From JAENVT01 sp963805445 (GTDB lineage Bacteria; Actinomycetota; Acidimicrobiia; Acidimicrobiales; Ilumatobacteraceae): DNA of 64,000 nucleotides. The translations under genes and the position numbers were made by a program. Below the pieces are notes generated by a model, which saw only the letters and a list, made by a program, of their open reading frames with translations, was not told where the DNA came from and searched no databases. Positions 46,994-54,654 of this stretch are shown piece after piece; within the stretch, counting starts at the first letter, position 1; every line of letters starts with the position of its first letter. The stretch lies in assembly GCA_963805445.1 (NCBI GenBank), contig CAWDUI010000047.1, positions 372,001-436,000 of the forward strand. The letters are read 5' to 3'.

Positions 46994-48723
46994 GCAACGC
47001 AAGCACATGGTTCGGGGACTCGACGCTCGAAGATCGATTCCCTGCGTGGACGCGGGGCAACGCGGCCGACGTCTTCCCCGAGCCGTTCAGCCCGCTCGCC
47101 CAGAGCCTCGTGCTGCGGCAGGGCATGTGCAGAGGGCTGCGTGACGGCTACATCTCGATCGGCGCCCTCGACTACGACGAGTTCGTCGACCCGGAGATGC
47201 CCGAGCTGTTCAAGGTCTTCGGCGGCTATCCGTACAACCCGCTGTCGATGACCCGCGTGCTCGGGGCGCGCATGCCCGGCGCGTCGCCGGAGATGATCGA
47301 CAAAGCGTTCTTCGACGAGCGCGACGAGGTGCCGCCCTACGAGCACCAGCCGTGGCACGACTCCCCCAAGCACGAAGCACGGCTCGGGGCGTCGATGGGA
47401 TGGGCGATGTCGACCGATTCGCTTCCCGAGCTCGACTCCGACAAGGCCCTCGCCCAGAGCCTGCGCGAGAACCGCCCGAACCTCGGCGAGCTCACCGATG
47501 CTGCGCTGATCGCCAGGGCTCGATCGATGGTGCCGTACGTGCAGCAGACGTTCGAGAACGCGATGCGCATCTCGTCGCTCTCGCCACTCGGGACGGGTGC
47601 CCTCGCGGCGATCTGCGAGGGGCTGGGCGACGCCACCTTGTCGATCCGCTTGCTCGCCGGGATCGACGTCGACTCGGCGGCGCCGTCGCACGCGATGTGG
47701 GTGCTGGGTCGCAGCGCCCGCAACGCCGCGGTTGTCGATGCGGCGTTCGAGGCCGGCGGCGATGACGTGCTCGATCGGCTACGCGCTTCCGACGACCCCG
47801 CTGCGGCGGCGTTCCTCGAGCAGTTCGAGCAGTTCTTGTTCGACCACGGCTCGCGGGCGCAGAACGAGTACGACCTGCGCTCGGCGTCGTGGGAGGTCAG
47901 CCCGCGAATCGCGCTTGCCGCGATCAACCTCATGCGCAAGTCGGACGAGTCGCAGTCACCGGTCGCCCGACACTCGAAATCGGTCATCGAGCGCGATCGC
48001 ATCCTCGCCGAGGTGCGGCCGAAGATCGCCGGAGACGCCGAGACGGCCGGCCTGTTCGAAGCCGGCCTGAAATCCGCGCACCTCTTCCTGGCCGGCCGCG
48101 AGCGCGCCAAGACCAATGTCGTGCGTGTGATCAACGAGATGCGCATGGCGCTGCGCGAATTCGCCAGGCGTCTCGTCGCCGCGGGCGTGATGACCGAGAT
48201 CGAACAGATCTTCATGCTGACCGACGCCGAGCTCGACCAGATCCGCTTCGACCCGGACGCATTCAAACCGGTCATCGCCCAGCGGTGGGCGCAGTACCAG
48301 ACCTTGTTCGACTACGAGCCGGTCTTCGTCGTCAACGGTCGAGTTCCCCTCCTCAGTGAGATGACACGCCGCGGCGACAAGCACCTGACCAAGGCCGTCT
48401 CCGGCGCGGTGCTGCACGGCGTGGCCGGGTCGGGTGGCGTCGCCACCGGACGGGCCCGTGTGGTGCTCGACGCCGCCGACCCCGAGGGCCTCGAGCCCGG
48501 CGACGTGCTGATCGCCCCGCAGACCGATCCGTCATGGGTGCCGTTGTTCGTGCCGGCGGCGGCCGTGGTGGTCAACGTCGGCGCAATGGGCAGCCATGCG
48601 ATGATCGTGTCGCGCGAGCTCGGAATCCCCTGCGTCGCCTCTGTCGTCGACGCCACCGAGGTCATCCCCGACGGGGCGATGGTCACCGTCGACGGCAACG
48701 CGGGCACGGTCACCATCCACTGA
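46990..48723 (+). CDS. PEP-utilising enzyme with phosphohistidine domain but no ATP-grasp domain
   Basis: 577 residues. The C-terminal 90 residues are the swivelling phosphohistidine domain: GVATGRARVVLD, then PQTDPSWVPLFVPAAAVV and GAMGSHAMIVSRELGIPCV, with the catalytic His in GSHA. The first 480 residues resemble the middle of rifampicin phosphotransferase and phenylphosphate synthase PpsA (WTRGNAADVFPEPFSPLAQSL). The ATP-binding N-terminal domain is absent and no stand-alone one lies in the window. In phenylphosphate synthase that domain is a separate subunit. Last gene of the ABM-hydratase operon; GTG at 46990 overlaps the previous stop. Confidence 0.8.
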   Translation: MSNASTWFGDSTLEDRFPAWTRGNAADVFPEPFSPLAQSLVLRQGMCRGLRDGYISIGALDYDEFVDPEMPELFKVFGGYPYNPLSMTRVLGARMPGASPEMIDKAFFDERDEVPPYEHQPWHDSPKHEARLGASMGWAMSTDSLPELDSDKALAQSLRENRPNLGELTDAALIARARSMVPYVQQTFENAMRISSLSPLGTGALAAICEGLGDATLSIRLLAGIDVDSAAPSHAMWVLGRSARNAAVVDAAFEAGGDDVLDRLRASDDPAAAAFLEQFEQFLFDHGSRAQNEYDLRSASWEVSPRIALAAINLMRKSDESQSPVARHSKSVIERDRILAEVRPKIAGDAETAGLFEAGLKSAHLFLAGRERAKTNVVRVINEMRMALREFARRLVAAGVMTEIEQIFMLTDAELDQIRFDPDAFKPVIAQRWAQYQTLFDYEPVFVVNGRVPLLSEMTRRGDKHLTKAVSGAVLHGVAGSGGVATGRARVVLDAADPEGLEPGDVLIAPQTDPSWVPLFVPAAAVVVNVGAMGSHAMIVSRELGIPCVASVVDATEVIPDGAMVTVDGNAGTVTIH

Positions 48724-48908
48724 GTCGGTCACGCCAGGTCACTATTTCGACGCGGCCAAGCCCGGCGTGCTTCGAGGCATCCACGCGGGCGCCACTTCCG
48801 GCACGAGGACTGGCGGACGAACTGGGCAGCCCCGGAACCGTACGTAGCGTTCTGGGCGTGCCCAAGTCGGCGGCGTGATCAGGGAGATCACCGCAATTTC
48901 GGACCCGA

Positions 48909-48938
48909 GCGATCCGCTTCGCGGGGATCGCGGATCGC
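48909..48938. terminator. 9-bp inverted repeat, possible terminator or operator
   Basis: GCGATCCGC (48909-48917) and GCGGATCGC (48930-48938) are perfect inverted copies around a 12-nt loop, 186 nt after the PEP-utilising gene and ending 16 nt before the -10 of the lipoprotein gene. Its right arm lies where a -35 would be, so it could be an operator. The rest of 48724-48908 shows nothing I can name. Confidence 0.45.
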
Positions 48939-48953
48939 AACCAAGTACCACAG

Positions 48954-48959
48954 TATGGT
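48954..48959 (+). promoter_or_regulatory. -10 element (TATGGT) for the small lipoprotein
   Basis: TATGGT ends 5 nt before the ATG at 48965; probably leaderless. Confidence 0.4.
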
Positions 48960-48964
48960 GACGC

Positions 48965-49393
48965 ATGAGAAGAAATCTGCTTTGCATCGCTTTGGTCGGG
49001 ATGTCGTTGTCCGCGTGTGGGAGCGACGCGAAAGACTCGTCTGCCGTCGGCGCAGCGAGCACGGTTCAAACGTCCGCTGCCGGACCCGCGACGAGCCCGG
49101 CGACACCCGCTACCGACGATGTCGTGACGATTCCGGTGAGCGGCGACAGCGATGTCGCCCAGCGTGTCTGTGACGGCATCGGCAGGGCGTTGGGTGAGAT
49201 GGCCGCCACCCCCGGCGCTGTCGCTGAGATGTACGGCTCGGAACTTCTCACGCAGGTTTCCAGCCTCCTGACCGAGGATGAAATGAACAGCGGAGTCGAC
49301 GAAGAAGCCGTGAAGGCGACATGCCCCACTGAATACGCAGAGTTCTTGACGAAGGCTCAGACCACAACCTTGTTTGGTGTCTCAGCGCCCTGA
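48965..49393 (+). CDS. small secreted lipoprotein
   Basis: 142 residues. Signal peptide and lipobox (LVGMSLSACGSD), a Ser/Thr/Ala/Pro linker of about 45 residues, and a small domain of about 80 residues with two Cys (QRVCDGIGRAL and VKATCPTEY) that may form a disulfide. I do not recognise the family. It stands alone, between the PEP-utilising operon and the tRNA-Sec region. The domain resembles the hypothetical lipoproteins common in actinobacteria, with no assignable function. Confidence 0.75.
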   Translation: MRRNLLCIALVGMSLSACGSDAKDSSAVGAASTVQTSAAGPATSPATPATDDVVTIPVSGDSDVAQRVCDGIGRALGEMAATPGAVAEMYGSELLTQVSSLLTEDEMNSGVDEEAVKATCPTEYAEFLTKAQTTTLFGVSAP

Positions 49394-49583
49394 TCGACTT
49401 GATCTGACCGCCGAACCTCAACTCTCCCCGCCCGGTGAGATTGCGGAGCGTTCCGAACCGGCTGTCGTCGGCGTCTTCGGTCGGGTGCGATTTCGGTACT
49501 GCCCGTACTCATACCGCGCCAGACCGGGCTCATTGGGTTTCGGTAGCGGTCGTACCGGAATCGCGCCCGACCGGGTAGGCGTT

Positions 49584-49679
49584 TGGCGGAGGTGGACGGG
49601 AATCGAACCCGCCAGACGGGGATCGCCCGTCTCGGCCGCTTTGAAGGCGGTGGAGCCCACCAGGTGCCCAGACACCTCC
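49584..49679 (-). tRNA. selC: selenocysteine tRNA, anticodon UCA
   Basis: 96 nt including an encoded CCA. The anticodon stem CCGC/GCGG encloses the loop CTTCAAA, so the anticodon is TCA, which reads UGA. The acceptor stem is long (GGAGGTG pairs with CACCTCC, with a mismatched eighth position), the variable arm is a long hairpin (GACGGG/CCCGTC), and the T arm is GCGGG-TTCGATT-CCCGT. These features match tRNA-Sec and no other type. No selA, selB, selD or selenoprotein gene was found in the window. The rest of 49394-49811 shows no gene. Confidence 0.9.
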
Positions 49680-49811
49680 GGCAGCGACGTTAGCGCCCGA
49701 TACAGCGATGTGGAACTCCGTCGGCGCGTTGGCATGGCCGGGCGTCGTCGATAGGTTCCGCCTTGGCTTCCCCCAATCGAATCGTGCTCGTTCATTCGGG
49801 GGTGCAGTCAC

Positions 49812-50438
49812 GTGATTGTCTGTTGGGCCGCCAAAGGCGGCAGCGGTGCCACGGTTGTGGCCTGTGCGTTGGCGTTGGGCTGGCCACGCACGGAACCGGT
49901 CACGCTCGTCGACCTCGGGGGCGATTGCGCGACCGCGCTCGGGTTGAGCGAACCGACAGGGCCCGGCGTCGTCGATTGGCTCGCCTCGCCGACAGCACGG
50001 GCCCCCGACCTTCTTCGGCTGGGGGTGACGATCCGCGACGAAGTCCGCCTGATCTCGCCAGGGCTGGCCGTCACACCCGACGATCAATGGCCGCGTCTCG
50101 CCACCGCCTTGGGCGCGTCGGGCAACGTGGTCGTCGACGCCGGCACCGGCGGCCCACCGCAGGCGCTGCACGATGCCGCCGAGCAATCGCTGCTGGTCAC
50201 ACGGCCGTGCTTCATGGCCATTCGCCGGGCGCAGCAGTTGAACATCCGCCCGACGGGCATCGTGCTGGTCGACGAACCGGGTCGAGCGTTGACGTCGGGC
50301 GACATCGAACACGCCCTCGGTGTGCCTGTCGTTGCCGAGGTACGGCTGGACCCGGCGGTGGCCCGTGCCGTCGATGCCGGGCTGCTGATCGCTCGATTGC
50401 CGAAGTCGTTGATCGTCTCGTTGCGCGGCGCGGCGTGA
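49812..50438 (+). CDS. TadZ/CpaE-like ParA-type ATPase of the Flp pilus locus
   Basis: 208 residues, shorter than the 400 of CpaE because the receiver-like N-terminal domain is missing. The deviant Walker A is KGGSGAT (residues 8-14), followed by LVDLGGDCATALGLS and VVVDAGTGG as a ParA-like Walker B. In Tad loci this protein places the secretion machine at the pole. The GTG at 49812 is the only start upstream of the Walker motif. Its stop overlaps the TadA gene as GTGA. Confidence 0.85.
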   Translation: MIVCWAAKGGSGATVVACALALGWPRTEPVTLVDLGGDCATALGLSEPTGPGVVDWLASPTARAPDLLRLGVTIRDEVRLISPGLAVTPDDQWPRLATALGASGNVVVDAGTGGPPQALHDAAEQSLLVTRPCFMAIRRAQQLNIRPTGIVLVDEPGRALTSGDIEHALGVPVVAEVRLDPAVARAVDAGLLIARLPKSLIVSLRGAA

Positions 50439-51403
50439 TCGACGCGATCGCCGAACGCGCACCGCTCGGCGGCCTCGAGCGATGGCTCACCGACCCGGCG
50501 ATCGACGAGGTGATCGTCAACGGCGCCGGTGACGTATGGGTCGAGCGGTCCGGAGCATTGGTACGCGTCGGCACCATGAGCACCTCGGCAGTGACCACGG
50601 CGATCGAGCACATCCTCCGCCCGATCGGGCGTCGGCTCGACCGATCCAACCCGACTGTCGACGCCCGACTGGCCGACGGTTCACGGGTCTGCGCAGTGCT
50701 GCAGCCGATCGCGGTCGACGGGCCGTGCTTGGCCATTCGACGCTTCGCGCTGCGCCCGCTGCCCCTCTCGGCCTTCGCCGCACCTGATGTGGTCGCGTTG
50801 CTCGAGGCAATCGTCGCCGGGCGGTGCAACCTGCTGATCAGCGGGGCGACGTCGTCGGGCAAGACGACCATGCTGAACGCCCTCGCCGCGCTGGTGCCGC
50901 CAACGGAGCGGATCATCACGCTCGAAGACATCGCTGAACTCCGCCTCGCCCACCCCCATGTGGTGCGACTGGAGACGCGCCCGGTCAGCGCAGAAGGAGC
51001 CGGAGAGATCACGCTGTCGGATCTGCTGCGCACGGCGTTGCGGCTGCGCCCCGATCGGCTGGTACTCGGGGAGGTCCGCGGCGCCGAGGCGGTGCACCTC
51101 GTGCAAGCCATGAACACCGGACACGACGGATCGATGTCGACGGTCCACGCCAACTCGGCGATCGATGCGTTGGCGCGGGTGTGCTCGCTGGTGTTGCAAG
51201 CGGTGCCGGGGTGGCCACTTGCCGCGATCCACGACCAGGTTCGACGGTCGATCGATGTCGTCATCCACGTCGGCCGCTCCACCGAACACCACCGCCGTGT
51301 CATCGAGGTCGGCGAGACCGACGCCGCGGCCGGCGGACTGCAACTCCGACCTCTGGTCGAGCAGACAGCCGTCGTCGCGCCACTCAGACGGCAACGACAA
51401 TGA
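50435..51403 (+). CDS. TadA/CpaF-type secretion ATPase
   Basis: 322 residues. Walker A GATSSGKTTMLNAL, the Asp box ITLEDIAELRL, Walker B LVLGEVRGAEAVHLVQAMNTGH, and the His box STVHANSAIDAL. It powers pilus assembly by hydrolysing ATP at the base. The N-terminal domain is shorter than in Aggregatibacter TadA (starting at LERWLTDPAIDEVIVNGAGDVWVERSG). The GTG at 50435 overlaps the TadZ stop. The frame is open upstream but as out-of-frame TadZ. Confidence 0.93.
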   Translation: MIDAIAERAPLGGLERWLTDPAIDEVIVNGAGDVWVERSGALVRVGTMSTSAVTTAIEHILRPIGRRLDRSNPTVDARLADGSRVCAVLQPIAVDGPCLAIRRFALRPLPLSAFAAPDVVALLEAIVAGRCNLLISGATSSGKTTMLNALAALVPPTERIITLEDIAELRLAHPHVVRLETRPVSAEGAGEITLSDLLRTALRLRPDRLVLGEVRGAEAVHLVQAMNTGHDGSMSTVHANSAIDALARVCSLVLQAVPGWPLAAIHDQVRRSIDVVIHVGRSTEHHRRVIEVGETDAAAGGLQLRPLVEQTAVVAPLRRQRQ

Positions 51404-52038
51404 ACAACCCACTGGCCTTCGGCGTGATGATGGGTCTGCTGACGGTGCTGTTGGCGGTGCCGATCGAGAGACGGGTTCGCCCGCCGTCGCGTGGTCGCCC
51501 GGCGCGCAGCGAGGGCCCTCGTGATGGGCGGGCAACACACGACTATGCGGCACTCCTCGACTGCATCGCTCGTCAGGTCCGCACTGGCAGCAGCCTGACC
51601 AGCGCAGCTCTCGACGAGATCGGGCCAGGGACGCCGCTGTCGGGGGTGGTCGATCGGCTCACCGACGGCGACTCGCTGGTCGACGCGCTCGCCGCGGTCG
51701 TCACAGCGGATCCCGACCTGGCGTTGACGGTGCAAGCGTTGTCGGCGACCGCTCACCTCGGTGGCCCGATCGCGGCCACGCTCGACGAAGCCGCCGCAGT
51801 ACTGCGCGAACGCGCCGCAGCGAGGGCCGAGCGCCGGGCGCACGGATCGCAGGCCCGTCTCAGCGCCCGCGTCCTGACTGTGGTGCCAGTGGTGTTCGCA
51901 GTGTGGAGCGCCGTCGCCAGCCAACGCACGCGCGACGTCTACCTGTCGACCGCGGCAGGCGGCGTCAGCGCGGTGGTCGGTCTCACACTGAACGTCGCCG
52001 GTTGGCGATGGATGACGCGGATCATCGGGCCGTCATGA
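51400..52038 (+). CDS. TadB-like inner-membrane platform protein
   Basis: 212 residues. T2SF domain: YAALLDCIARQVRTGSSLTSAALDEIG, with the TADPDLALTVQALSATAHLGGP stretch, and two C-terminal helices (VLTVVPVVFAVWSAV, AAGGVSAVVGLTLNVAGWRWM), plus one N-terminal helix. Actinobacterial TadB is often this short. The ATG at 51400 overlaps TadA by 4 nt, and the stop overlaps TadC. Confidence 0.85.
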   Translation: MNNPLAFGVMMGLLTVLLAVPIERRVRPPSRGRPARSEGPRDGRATHDYAALLDCIARQVRTGSSLTSAALDEIGPGTPLSGVVDRLTDGDSLVDALAAVVTADPDLALTVQALSATAHLGGPIAATLDEAAAVLRERAAARAERRAHGSQARLSARVLTVVPVVFAVWSAVASQRTRDVYLSTAAGGVSAVVGLTLNVAGWRWMTRIIGPS

Positions 52039-52722
52039 ACCTCAGCACGACAGTCGCGCCGATCGGCGTGCTGGCCCTCGCCGTGCTGACCGGGGCGCGG
52101 TTCCGACCACGACCGCCAGCCCGCTCGGCCTCCACGCGGCGCGCCCACCGATGGCCGTGGATCGTCATCGCCGGCCTGACCGCCGTGGTCGCCTCGCCCA
52201 TCGGACCGATTGCGGTGATCGCCATCGCGATGGTGCACCGGTGGTCGCGAGTCGCGAAGCGTTTCGCGGGCTCGCCGCCGATGCGCCGCCGACTACCCCG
52301 ACGCGCTCGATCTGTTGGTGCTTTCGATCCGCGCCGGCTACCTCCCCGCACAGGCAATCGAGGAGATCGAACCGTTCCTCTCCGCCTCGCTGCGACCCGC
52401 GTTCGCCGCCGTTGGCCAGGCGATGCGACGCGGCAGCCGCTTCGCCGATGCCCTCGGCGAGCTGTGCGGTCGGATCGGTCCCATTGCTCAGCCGTTGGTC
52501 GACTCGTTGTCGGCCGCTGATCGCTATGGCTTGCCGCTCGCACCGGTCTTGGAGCGGTTGTCGTTCGAAGCACGTCAACAACGCCGACGCGACACCGACG
52601 CCGCTGCTCGGGAGCTGCCCGTTCGGCTGGCGCTGCCGCTGGTCCTGTGCACGCTGCCGTCTTTTGTGCTGCTGGCCATCGTGCCCTTGCTCCTCGGAGC
52701 CCTGTCGTCGCTGCACACCTGA
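52035..52722 (+). CDS. TadC-like inner-membrane platform protein (one frame error)
   Basis: About 229 residues after repair. Two N-terminal helices (VAPIGVLALAVLTGARF; WPWIVIAGLTAVVASPIGPIAVIAIAMV) and then, after a frame change at about 52288, the T2SF domain DYPDALDLLVLSIRAGYLPAQAIEEIEPFL and C-terminal helices LALPLVLCTLPSFVLLAIVPLLLG. Length is 3n+1, one extra base. Forms the membrane base of the pilus with TadB. Confidence 0.86.
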
Positions 52723-52759
52723 GCGTCCCGACTACCCCGACAACCGAATGGAGCCAATC

Positions 52760-52960
52760 ATGAGACGACTGTTCCTGCGATGGCACACGTGGCGCCTCCA
52801 CAACGATCGCGGCCAGGCGACCACGGAGTACGCCCTCGTCATGCTCGGCGCGGCGGTCATCGCCCTGCTCGTCGTCGGCTGGGCCACCAGTGGCGGCGGC
52901 GCGGGCAAGATCGGCGATCTCTTCGATCGGGTCATCGATGCGGTCACCGACAAGCTCTGA
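52760..52960 (+). CDS. Flp-type major pilin
   Basis: 66 residues. Type IVb prepilin: a basic leader ending ...HNDRGQATTEYALVMLGAAVIALLVVGWATSG; cleavage is expected at the Gly before QATTEYA, leaving the conserved Glu at +5. The C-terminal 25 residues are short and polar. The ATG at 52760 is chosen because GGAG lies 6 nt upstream; an in-frame ATG at 52748 adds four residues. It is also close in form to the small DUF4244 proteins found in actinobacterial Tad loci. Confidence 0.85.
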   Translation: MRRLFLRWHTWRLHNDRGQATTEYALVMLGAAVIALLVVGWATSGGGAGKIGDLFDRVIDAVTDKL

Positions 52961-53328
52961 CGGCAGCACGCGAGGCGACAGAGGCCAGGCCACGGTCGAA
53001 CTGGCCCTGTGCCTGCCATTGCTGTTCGTGTTCCTGCTCGGCATCGTGCAGCTCGTGGTGATCGTGCGCGATCAGCTCGCAGTGCAGCTTGCCGCCCGCG
53101 AGGCGGCACGTGCCGCGGCGGTGGCAGCGCCGTCGGCTCCCGCGGCGGAACGCGCTGCCAACCGGGCGATCGCCCTGCGGCCGCTGGCGGTCGCGACGCG
53201 CGGTCGCGATCGATGCCGTAACGGTCACCGTCAGCCACGTGACGCACACCGACGTGCCCATGATCGGCGCCTTGCTGCCCGACATCACCGTCAGCGCCGA
53301 GGCGACAATGATGCTCGAACCGCCCTGA
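52938..53328 (+). CDS. TadE-like pseudopilin (one frame error)
   Basis: About 130 residues. The N-terminus (TRGDRGQATVELALCLPLLFVFLLGIVQLVVIVRDQ) has the TadE motif: a cleavage site before Q-A-T-V-E with Glu at +5 and a long helix. A C-terminal domain follows after a frame change near 53205 (VAIDAVTVTVSHVTHTDVPMIGALLPDITVSAEATMMLEPP). The ATG at 52938 lies inside the pilin gene. Length 3n+1. TadE proteins act as minor pilins or assembly factors. Confidence 0.8.
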
Positions 53329-53346
53329 CACGTACCCTATGGAGAC

Positions 53347-53691
53347 ATGAATCTGTCGACGAGCACCATCGTGGTCGGCGGCGACGCTGTGATCAGCCTC
53401 TCCGGTGAGGTCGACCTCAGCACGATCCCGTTGCTGCACGACGCGCTGACCAAAGCGCTCGCCCACCACCCCGGGCGCATGCTGGTGATCGACCTCGACG
53501 GCGTCACGGTGCTCGACGACCTCGGTCTCGGCGTGCTGCTCGGCGCAGCCGGTTCGGCGCGACAGACTGGCGCCGACATGACCGTCGTGTGCAACAACAT
53601 GCGGCTCCGCGAGCGGCTGGATCGCACCGGGTTCAGCCGCGCCGTCGAAGTCCGTGACCGCCTGAGGGGAGACCGCCATGACACTGGATGA
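53347..53691 (+). CDS. STAS-domain protein without the usual phospho-serine
   Basis: 114 residues. A full STAS domain: GDAVISLSGEVDLSTIPLLHDAL, then MLVIDLDGVTVLDDLGLGVLLGAAGSARQTGADMTVVC. The normal anti-anti-sigma pattern D-S-S/T-G-L-G is here D-D-L-G-L-G, so both Ser/Thr are missing. It may act constitutively or in a role other than partner switching. It lies 19 nt after TadE and overlaps the split-barrel gene by 14 nt. No anti-sigma kinase is adjacent. Confidence 0.86.
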   Translation: MNLSTSTIVVGGDAVISLSGEVDLSTIPLLHDALTKALAHHPGRMLVIDLDGVTVLDDLGLGVLLGAAGSARQTGADMTVVCNNMRLRERLDRTGFSRAVEVRDRLRGDRHDTG

Positions 53692-54112
53692 GGTGATGGA
53701 GCTCGCCGGCCGCGAGCAGTTCCTGGCGGTCGTCTCGACCCTGCGCGCCGACTCGACGATCCAGGCCTCGCTGGTCAATGCCGGCGTGGTCGACCATCCG
53801 TTCACCGGCCTGCCCGTGCTGGCCTTCGTCACGTACGGCCCGGCCAAGTTGCGCAACCTCCGAGCCCGACCGCAAGCGACCGTCACGTTCCGATCCGCTT
53901 GGGCCTGGGCGACGATCGAAGGCAGCGCCGAACTGATCGGGCCTGACGACCCGCATCCTGAGGTCGATGCCGAACGGTTGCGGTTGCTGCTCCGCGAGAT
54001 CTTCACCGCGGCGGGCGGCCAGCACGACGACTGGGATGCCTATGACCGCACGATGCTCGAACAGGGTCGCACCGCGGTCTTCGTCGCTCCCTCACGCATC
54101 TACAGCAACTGA
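53678..54112 (+). CDS. split-barrel flavin/F420-dependent oxidoreductase (PPOX class)
   Basis: 144 residues. Split-barrel fold: FLAVVSTLRADSTIQASLVNAGVV, VLAFVTYGPAKLRNLRARPQATVTFRSAWAWATIEGSAELIGP. This order matches actinobacterial F420-dependent PPOX-class enzymes, which commonly reduce or oxidise small ligands; the cofactor (F420 or FMN) cannot be fixed by eye. The ATG at 53678 overlaps the STAS gene by 14 nt, so both are probably translated together. Confidence 0.85.
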   Translation: MTLDEVMELAGREQFLAVVSTLRADSTIQASLVNAGVVDHPFTGLPVLAFVTYGPAKLRNLRARPQATVTFRSAWAWATIEGSAELIGPDDPHPEVDAERLRLLLREIFTAAGGQHDDWDAYDRTMLEQGRTAVFVAPSRIYSN

Positions 54113-54130
54113 ACTGCAGCGGTGTGAGCG

Positions 54131-54556
54131 TCAGACCGCGAAGATCTGCCCCTCGTCGGCGAACGCCTTGAACTCCAACGCGTTGCCGGCCGGATCGTGG
54201 AAGAACATCGTCCACTGCTCGCCCACCTCGCCTGCAAACCGCACGTAGGGCTCGATCACGAACGCGGTGTCTGCCGCGCGGAGACGGGCCGCAAGCTCGT
54301 GGAACTCGTCGATCGACAGGATCAAACCGAAGTGAGGCACCGGCACGTCGTGACCGTCGACAGGGTTGTGTGTCTCCTGCGCCCGCGACGGGGCCAGGTG
54401 GGTCACGATCTGGTGACCACGGAAGTCCCAGTCGACCCATGTCTCCGCACTGCGGCCCTGTTCGCACGCGAGCGTGCCCCCGTAGAACCGGCGCGCCGCA
54501 TCGAGGTCGTCGACGGGCATCGCCAGGTGAAAGCGGGGTCGGGTCGTGGCGTCCAT
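54131..54556 (-). CDS. VOC-family (glyoxalase/dioxygenase-like) protein
   Basis: 141 residues. VOC domain with paired beta-alpha-beta modules: RFHLAMPVDDLDAARRFYGGTLAC, HFGLILSIDEFHELAARLR and QWTMFFHDPAGNALEFKAF. The metal ligands H (RFHLA), H (PHFGL) and E (ALEFK) are present. Substrate unknown. The ATG at 54556 has AGGA upstream; the longer open frame begins in the intergenic region. It converges on the split-barrel gene. Confidence 0.88.
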   Translation of the reverse strand: MDATTRPRFHLAMPVDDLDAARRFYGGTLACEQGRSAETWVDWDFRGHQIVTHLAPSRAQETHNPVDGHDVPVPHFGLILSIDEFHELAARLRAADTAFVIEPYVRFAGEVGEQWTMFFHDPAGNALEFKAFADEGQIFAV

Positions 54557-54654
54557 CGTGGGATCCTCACATTCGGAAGTCGGGATCGTGGCGCAATTCG
54601 CGCCGGGCAATCGTCATCTTGCGATCCATGGCCTAAACGTAGACCGGCGCTGCC

